In this document: positions 6,222 through 10,992 of the stretch, piece after piece
Position numbering within the stretch: the stretch's first letter is position 1
Layout of the letters: every line of letters starts with the position of its first letter
Assembly (NCBI GenBank): GCA_002477565.1
Contig: DLQL01000011.1
Location: 1 to 10,992, forward strand
From: Flavobacteriaceae bacterium UBA7433
Lineage (GTDB): Bacteria > Bacteroidota > Bacteroidia > Flavobacteriales > Flavobacteriaceae
Direction of reading: 5' to 3'
Length of the DNA: 10,992 bases
Position numbers and translations under genes: made by a program
The notes under the pieces: generated by a model
Told to the model about the DNA's origin: nothing
The model's database searches: none
The model's input: only the letters and a program-made list of their open reading frames with translations

Positions 6222-7436
6222 ATGTCTAAAAATATTGTCATCATTGGAGGTGGTGCAGCGGGTTTTTTCACCGCCATTACCGCAAAAGAAAAAAACCCAG
6301 ACTTGGATGTACTTCTCCTGGAGAAGGGCAAAGAAGTTTTGCAGAAAGTTAAAATTTCTGGAGGAGGCCGTTGCAATGTCACCCATGCTTGTTTTGTCCC
6401 TTCGGATTTGGTACAATCCTATCCCAGAGGAAAAAAAGAGTTGCTAGGGCCTTTTCATCAATTTATGACAGGAGATGCCATGGAGTGGTTTGAAAAAAGA
6501 GGGGTTCCCTTAAAAATTGAAAAGGACAACCGTGTTTTTCCTGAATCCAACAGCTCCCAAAGCATTGTGGATTGTTTTCAAGGCTTGGTGGACAAACTCG
6601 GCATTCAAGTTTTGACCAATCACGGAGTCAATTCCGTTGAGAAAACCGACAAGGGGTGGTTGATTTTTACAGAAAAACACACGTTTAAAGCCAGTCATCT
6701 TGTTATTGCAGGAGGAAGTAGCAAACGTCTTTGGGACTTGGTTTCTAACTTGGGACATTCGATTGTCCCTCCCGTCCCCTCCCTGTTTACCTTTAAGATA
6801 AAAGACCCGAGATTGACAGACCTCTTGGGGACAAGTGTTCCCAACGCAACGGTCACCTTAAAAGATTCAAAATTCGAAGCCAAAGGACCTTTGTTGATTA
6901 CGCATTGGGGATTGAGCGGTCCCGCAGTACTGAAGCTTTCCGCATTTGCTGCACGAGTTTTGGCCGAAAAAAAATACGTCTATCAGGTGCAAGTCAATTG
7001 GCTTTCAAAACCCCTGCAAGCCACAATCCAAGCCCTTCAAAAACTCAAAAAAGAAAGTCCCAAAAAGCAAGTAGCTTTGCGTTCTCCTTTTCCAGAAATC
7101 ACCAAGCGTTTGTGGGAACGATTTGTCCATGCTTCTGGAATGGATACACAGATCCGCTGGGCAGATTTGACCCATAAAAAAATCGATGTGTTGGCAGCAC
7201 AACTCACCCAGTGTCAATTCAGTGCAAATGGGAAAAGCACCTTTAAAGAAGAATTTGTCACTGCAGGAGGGATTGACCTGAGAGAAATCAATTTCAAAAG
7301 ATTTGAAAGTAAAGTACATGACAAGCTCTTTTTTGCAGGAGAAATCTTAAACATCGACGCCATAACAGGAGGGTTTAATTTTCAAAATGCTTGGACCGGA
7401 GGGTTTCTCATCGGTAGCGCGTTGGCAACAGATTGA
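6222..7436 (+). CDS. NAD(P)/FAD-dependent oxidoreductase, HI0933/BaiN family
   Basis: Cytoplasmic flavoprotein of 404 residues, a usual length for the family. The N-terminal Rossmann FAD motif I-V-I-I-G-G-G-A-A-G-F-F (5-16) is followed by a Glu ending the second strand (L-L-L-E-K-G, 31-36). The family-defining block K-I-S-G-G-G-R-C-N-V-T-H is at 44-55. The C-terminal F-A-G-E-I-L-N-I-D-A-I-T-G-G-F-N-F-Q-N-A-W (371-391) closes over the flavin. Known relatives include HI0933, of unknown role, and BaiN, implicated in bile-acid metabolism in clostridia; no substrate can be assigned here. It lies 40 bases after the GHMP kinase with no terminator or clear promoter between, so it is probably in the mvaA transcript. 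It is convergent with the next gene. The 38 bases between the two stop codons hold no convincing terminator hairpin. Confidence 0.93.
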   Translation: MSKNIVIIGGGAAGFFTAITAKEKNPDLDVLLLEKGKEVLQKVKISGGGRCNVTHACFVPSDLVQSYPRGKKELLGPFHQFMTGDAMEWFEKRGVPLKIEKDNRVFPESNSSQSIVDCFQGLVDKLGIQVLTNHGVNSVEKTDKGWLIFTEKHTFKASHLVIAGGSSKRLWDLVSNLGHSIVPPVPSLFTFKIKDPRLTDLLGTSVPNATVTLKDSKFEAKGPLLITHWGLSGPAVLKLSAFAARVLAEKKYVYQVQVNWLSKPLQATIQALQKLKKESPKKQVALRSPFPEITKRLWERFVHASGMDTQIRWADLTHKKIDVLAAQLTQCQFSANGKSTFKEEFVTAGGIDLREINFKRFESKVHDKLFFAGEILNIDAITGGFNFQNAWTGGFLIGSALATD

Positions 7437-7474
7437 GGTTCTTTCAAAGTTGCTAAAAGCTTCCTAGAGCAATG

Positions 7475-10321
7475 TCATAGGTTCAAGCGATAGAAAACAT
7501 CAAAAACGGTTGCTTTTGTATTTGCACTCGCATCTGTGTTTTGAAGGAAACTGCTTCGAAAACCTAAACTTATAGGGAGGTTGTTGAAAAAATTCGTGTC
7601 AAAAATCAATTCCGATCCAAAAGAATTTTGAGTCGTTTTTGTAGTGTATCCTTTAAGTTGACTGCGATCTACAAACAAATTAGCACGGATCCGTTTGACA
7701 TAGACGATTCCTCGAAAACCCCAATCGGGATACCACAGAGGGAATTGGTAGTTGAAAGACATTTTGGTTGCTTCTTCGTTCGTGTAGCCATAATATCCAC
7801 GTGCATAGGTAAACAAATCGGGAAAGCGATACTCCCCAAAAAGACCTTGTTTTTTCCACATTCCTTCCAAGTTGCTGCTGTGGTTTTTAGAAATACCGGG
7901 AAAATAAACCGAAGCTATGGAAAGAAAGCTTTCAACAGGGTTTTCGTTTGTGCTGACGGCATGGCGAATGTTTAGGAAATACCCCCATTTGGGCGCTAAA
8001 TTTTGAAGAGCCGTCCGTCGGAAGTTCGCATAGGTAAGTTGACTTTCCACAGCGCCAAAGGAAAGGGATTTGTCAGTGTTCGTCACATTTTTGTCAAGAA
8101 GGTCAAAGACGGTATAGTTGGAAGTCTCGTGTTGGGCATAGGAAGTACTCGCTGAAAGGGTTGTTTTGTAGTTTCCGCGAATCCAGCTCAACGGCACAGC
8201 TAGTCCGATGCCGTAGATCGTTTCAGAAAACGATTCGGATAGTGGTCGGTTTCCATTGATGGAAGTACTGTTTCTCTGCTGACGTGATCCGCGAACATGC
8301 AGTTCGGTGTACTTTTTGGAATAGTGCAAACTTCCTGCGTATTCCAAGCTGTTTTCATTGTTGTTTCTTACAAGCTGAAACTGTACTGCGGTATTTTGCA
8401 AACTGTTGGACGCTTGGAGCTGTAGTCCTTCTTCTGGCTGGTTGTTGTTTCCAAGAAACAGTCCCCAACTGTGCAATTTCAATCCTTTAAAAAACCCTTT
8501 GTAGGCTTTGATTCGGTGTTCGTTTTGAGGGACCGAATCTAAAAAAGGGCTTTCCATTTTCGTAGGCTGAAGCGCGTATCTTTCTTGTTTATTCGGAGCT
8601 GTTATTTGTATGTTGGTAGCTGATTTTAAATCGATGTTTGTTTTTTCCAAAGCATGGCCTCTTACGTGAAATGCACTGTAAACTAGAGAGGCTTCTTTTT
8701 CGTTAAAAGTGGGTGTGGATGCACCTATTTTGACGGAGGTCATTTGACGTATTTCTCGTCTTCCGTTTCGCATCAGGGCGTAAATATTGTCAATACCACT
8801 TAAGGAAGCGGAAAAAAACAGTGCCTTTTCACTTACGGAAAAAGAACCTATTGTATGGGCAGTCCAATCCGAGAGTTGTCGGGCCGATCTGCTTTTAAAA
8901 TCCCATTTGAAAAAAGCAATCTTTCCATTTCTTTTCGCCAGATAGAAAAGGAATTTGTCCTTTGGTCCCCATTTTGGATAGCTGAGAAAATCATTTGTTG
9001 GATTCGGAAGGGTATCTGTGATTTTTCCTGAAGTGGCATTGAGGAGCACCAATTGGTTTTGTAGTTTTTCATCTGCGCTCACAGCGACCAGTCGGGTTCC
9101 ATCGTTGGAAAATTCGGGGGAAAACAATTTTTCGTGTGAAGTGAGTTGTTTTTTGACACCGGTTTCCAGATCGAAGGCAATCACATTGCTGTAATTTTTA
9201 TTTGCCCATCTCGGGTGTTTTTGATAAGCGGTCCATGCCAATTTGTTGTTTTTTGCTGATAGGTAAGGTTGGACTGCAATACCAACATTCAATAGCAACT
9301 CCTCTTTTTGATTTTCAATGCGAATCAGTTGCGTGGTTTCCCGGTAACTGCTTTTAAGACAAACGATGCTGCCGTCCTTTAAAAATTGAGGAAAGGTATA
9401 GTGGGTGACCTCTTTATTTCGGGGGTTGGAAATTTTTGTAGCTGGACTCAGCTGCAACATTGCTGCTTCTTCGGACCATTTTTTTTGCAGCTTTTCGTAG
9501 GCTTCCAAATACATTTTGGGACTGCGCAAACCCGTGTGTTTTTTTAGTGCTCTCGAAAAGGGACGTACGACGTATTTGTAACTCCCGGCATCGGCCAATA
9601 CCTTTTTTCCTGTTGCGATGCCATAAGTGTTCCTCATGTGCCTGGCAATGGCATAACCAAGGGCGTATTTGTTAGGAACAAGGTCTTTGAAGGAGCCGTT
9701 TCTCGCTTTGTGGTAGTCCTGCTTTTTTCCTTCCAACAGCACCGCTCTCAATTCCTGAAAAAAGTATGGATTTCTCCCTCGGCCGTTTTGGGTGTACAAG
9801 GTTTCTGCCAACACCGCATCTCCTTCGAGGTACCAATCAGGAATGCTTGAAAAGAGGGCAGATGCCCATCCATTTTCTCCACCAATCCAGTACATCAGTC
9901 TTGTAAAGCCTCGATTCGAATTTGCGTATTGCAAGGCGTGGCGGTATTCGTGAATGGTCAATAGGTCTAGCCATTCGGTGCTGCCCAAATACTTGAAGTT
10001 AGGAGGGGCTGTTCCAAACAACTCACTTCGATAGGGTGCCAGTGTGACAAACCCATTTGAGACAACCTGTTGGGTTTGTAAAATCACATCGATTTTTTTG
10101 GAACGCATGCCGATGCTCTCTTTTTTGCGAGCGTGAAGGTAGTAGATGATGTCTGCAATTCTTTGAGCTTGTAGGGCTGTTCCGCTTGGGAAGACGACAC
10201 GCACTTGTTCAGTGTCTATCGTTTGCCAATCGATTGAGGGATCGTGTTGGCCAAATCCTTGTGCTTTGAGGCATTGATTTGAAAGGAGAAATGCTAGGAA
10301 AAGGAAAGTTTTAAATTTCAT
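7475..10321 (-). CDS. Secreted gluzincin-type zinc peptidase / beta-propeller / outer-membrane barrel fusion, 948 aa
   Basis: Three regions follow a signal peptide (1-20, cut after C-L-K-A). First, about 21-290 is a metallopeptidase-like domain with H-E-Y-R-H (124-128), a standard HExxH zinc motif. It is followed 38 residues later by W-Y-L-E-G-D-A (163-169), where Glu166 is placed as the third zinc ligand of gluzincins. Second, about 300-570 is a TolB/PD40-like propeller: F-S-P-E-F-S-N-D-G-T-R-L-V-A-V-S (400-415) is a clear PD40 unit, with others near 309-323, 447-465, 491-507 and 536-552. Third, about 605-948 is rich in alternating amphipathic strands and ends R-L-N-L. Its late blocks F-N-Y-Q-F-P-L and V-Y-V-K-R-I-R-A-N-L-F-V-D-R resemble the end of Omp85/D15-like barrels. 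It is last in an operon, 15 bases after an 83-residue gene. Such proteins are usually annotated only as TolB-like or hypothetical. Peptidase activity and substrate are unproven. Confidence 0.85.
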   Translation of the reverse strand: MKFKTFLFLAFLLSNQCLKAQGFGQHDPSIDWQTIDTEQVRVVFPSGTALQAQRIADIIYYLHARKKESIGMRSKKIDVILQTQQVVSNGFVTLAPYRSELFGTAPPNFKYLGSTEWLDLLTIHEYRHALQYANSNRGFTRLMYWIGGENGWASALFSSIPDWYLEGDAVLAETLYTQNGRGRNPYFFQELRAVLLEGKKQDYHKARNGSFKDLVPNKYALGYAIARHMRNTYGIATGKKVLADAGSYKYVVRPFSRALKKHTGLRSPKMYLEAYEKLQKKWSEEAAMLQLSPATKISNPRNKEVTHYTFPQFLKDGSIVCLKSSYRETTQLIRIENQKEELLLNVGIAVQPYLSAKNNKLAWTAYQKHPRWANKNYSNVIAFDLETGVKKQLTSHEKLFSPEFSNDGTRLVAVSADEKLQNQLVLLNATSGKITDTLPNPTNDFLSYPKWGPKDKFLFYLAKRNGKIAFFKWDFKSRSARQLSDWTAHTIGSFSVSEKALFFSASLSGIDNIYALMRNGRREIRQMTSVKIGASTPTFNEKEASLVYSAFHVRGHALEKTNIDLKSATNIQITAPNKQERYALQPTKMESPFLDSVPQNEHRIKAYKGFFKGLKLHSWGLFLGNNNQPEEGLQLQASNSLQNTAVQFQLVRNNNENSLEYAGSLHYSKKYTELHVRGSRQQRNSTSINGNRPLSESFSETIYGIGLAVPLSWIRGNYKTTLSASTSYAQHETSNYTVFDLLDKNVTNTDKSLSFGAVESQLTYANFRRTALQNLAPKWGYFLNIRHAVSTNENPVESFLSIASVYFPGISKNHSSNLEGMWKKQGLFGEYRFPDLFTYARGYYGYTNEEATKMSFNYQFPLWYPDWGFRGIVYVKRIRANLFVDRSQLKGYTTKTTQNSFGSELIFDTNFFNNLPISLGFRSSFLQNTDASANTKATVFDVFYRLNL

Positions 10322-10336
10322 AATTTTCCGGTGATT

Positions 10337-10588
10337 TCACGAGGTTTCTTGAGGTTTTGCAAGTTCGCCACGGTGGGGTTTCAAAGCGTTCCGGTAGGTT
10401 TTCATGTCCATCTCATCGACTATGATGAATGCTGCGGCGTGTAGTTCGGAGATTTCTTTGCAGTCAATTTTGTAATAGTGCAATTGCTCACGGCTTGCAA
10501 ATTCTTTGAGGTGGATGCAATGGTGTTTTGCAGTTCCCAATCCGTCGGGTCCTTTGAAGTCCCAGATAAGTTTTAAGATTCTATTCAA
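10337..10588 (-). CDS. Uncharacterised 83-residue protein linked to thiN
   Basis: Small, probably cytoplasmic protein with no signal peptide or membrane segment. The start is TTG: its four-base TTGA overlaps the TGA stop of thiN, the same arrangement as an ATGA overlap, which implies translational coupling. No ATG lies upstream in the frame, and the next Met (about residue 60) would remove most of the protein. The N-terminal block I-W-D-F-K-G-P-D-G-L (8-17), the His/Cys cluster K-H-H-C-I-H-L-K-E-F (21-30) and the C-terminal A-L-K-P-H-R-G-E (68-75) are the striking features. From memory, similar short proteins with W-D-F-R-G-P and H-H-C-I-H-L-K-E-F occur beside thiN in other flavobacteria. The His/Cys cluster could bind a metal, but this is a guess. 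I do not recognise a characterised family. Confidence 0.78.
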   Translation of the reverse strand: MNRILKLIWDFKGPDGLGTAKHHCIHLKEFASREQLHYYKIDCKEISELHAAAFIIVDEMDMKTYRNALKPHRGELAKPQETS

Positions 10589-10992
10589 AACAGTGGTTTT
10601 TTAAGCGTACCGACATAAATTAACAAGTCCCCACTTTCGAAAGAAATATGGACTTTGTCTTCGATGGCTTTGTTGCGGGTGCCAATTCTTTTTCCAAAAG
10701 TAAGCGTTTCTTCTTGCAAGGGATAGGCGAGTCCTTTCGTGAAAATTTTGTGGACAGTAGGAAAGGGAATCAAGGAGATTGTTTTGCCTTTTACCGCCTC
10801 CAATTCCAGTGTTTTTTCGCTAAAAAAATAGCTGCCAAAATCGTCAAAAAAAGTAATGTTCAAAAGGCCTTTCCATTGAATAGCAGTGCTGATATTTCCC
10901 AAAAAGTGATCGTGTTCTTTTCCACTTGCCCCATAGACATCGATGTTTAGAAAACCGCGATCTTTGAGAAGAGCAAGTGCTTTGTCAAAATC
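10585..10992 (-). CDS. thiN: Thiamine diphosphokinase, C-terminal 135 residues (5' end outside window)
   Basis: Transfers pyrophosphate from ATP to thiamine to make thiamine diphosphate. The gene enters from the right edge. The frame is open from 10992 and needs no start in the window; a TTG at 10900-10902 is internal. The visible part starts D-F-D-K-A-L-A-L-L, matching the (T)-D-x-D-K-A-L region. It continues V-Y-G-A-S-G-K-E-H-D-H-F-L-G-N-I, the family's G-x-x-G-x-R/E-x-D-H-x-L-x-N motif that closes the catalytic domain. A beta-rich thiamine-binding C-terminal domain follows: I-S-L-I-P-F, G-L-x-Y-P-L, and the G-T-R-N-K-A strand-turn, comparable to G-x-S-N in relatives. About 70-80 N-terminal residues should lie beyond the window. 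Its stop overlaps the TTG start of the following small gene. Confidence 0.9.
   Translation of the reverse strand, partial: DFDKALALLKDRGFLNIDVYGASGKEHDHFLGNISTAIQWKGLLNITFFDDFGSYFFSEKTLELEAVKGKTISLIPFPTVHKIFTKGLAYPLQEETLTFGKRIGTRNKAIEDKVHISFESGDLLIYVGTLKKPLF

Noticed and set aside
7437..7474. Possible bidirectional terminator between the convergent flavoprotein and peptidase genes
   Set aside because: Only a 5-bp TTGCT/AGCAA pairing with a long loop and no T-run; too weak to call.
10585..10902. thiN as a complete 105-residue gene starting at a TTG
   Set aside because: The frame stays open to 10992 and encodes the conserved G-A-S-G-K-E-H-D-H-F-L-G-N-I motif across that TTG, so it is an internal codon of a gene truncated by the window.
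10648..10950. 100-codon plus-strand open frame opposite thiN
   Set aside because: Antisense to thiamine diphosphokinase, whose motifs are continuous across the whole stretch to the window edge.
1..10992. Mobile element, defence island, CRISPR array or biosynthetic cluster
   Set aside because: No transposase, integrase, repeats, spacer pattern, nuclease/helicase or synthase genes; nearly every gene belongs to a core or envelope family typical of Flavobacteriaceae.

Overview
The window reads as the chromosome of a marine-type Flavobacteriaceae (Bacteroidota). Several things point there. The DNA is AT-rich. Promoter-like sites fit the Bacteroidota pattern TTG-N(about 20)-TAnnTTTG, and most starts lack Shine-Dalgarno sites. 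The uridine kinase / DivIC-like / methylmalonyl-CoA mutase order is one I know from flavobacteria, and there is a class II HMG-CoA reductase next to a 'GYDIA' GHMP kinase. I see no transposase, phage gene, CRISPR array or other sign of a mobile island. This is ordinary core genome with a few poorly characterised genes.

Layout. (1) Positions 1-990, minus strand: a tight cluster of uridine kinase (udk), a one-TM coiled-coil septum-formation-initiator protein, and the first 22 codons of what looks like the small subunit of methylmalonyl-CoA mutase. (2) Positions 991-1383: udk promoter, tRNA-Thr(UGU) with its own promoter and terminator, and the terminator of the next operon. (3) Positions 1384-3643, minus: a two-gene envelope operon, with a small outer-membrane beta-barrel first and a 521-residue lipoprotein second. 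(4) Positions 3644-3916: a divergent control region with a promoter-like site facing each way and an imperfect palindrome upstream of the mvaA promoter. (5) Positions 3917-7436, plus: HMG-CoA reductase (mvaA), a GHMP kinase of the GYDIA family, and an HI0933/BaiN-type flavoprotein, probably one transcript. (6) Positions 7475-10992, minus and convergent with (5): the 3' part of thiamine diphosphokinase, an 83-residue uncharacterised protein whose TTG start overlaps the thiN stop, and a 948-residue secreted protein joining a gluzincin-type zinc peptidase domain, a TolB/PD40-like beta-propeller and a C-terminal outer-membrane barrel.

How the genes work together. mvaA makes mevalonate, the committed step to isoprenoids, and the adjacent GHMP kinase is a natural candidate for a later phosphorylation in that pathway. 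The flavoprotein travels with them for no obvious reason. The barrel/lipoprotein pair and the peptidase-propeller-barrel fusion are the least understood parts and the best targets for follow-up. I did not find a convincing wholly new system.
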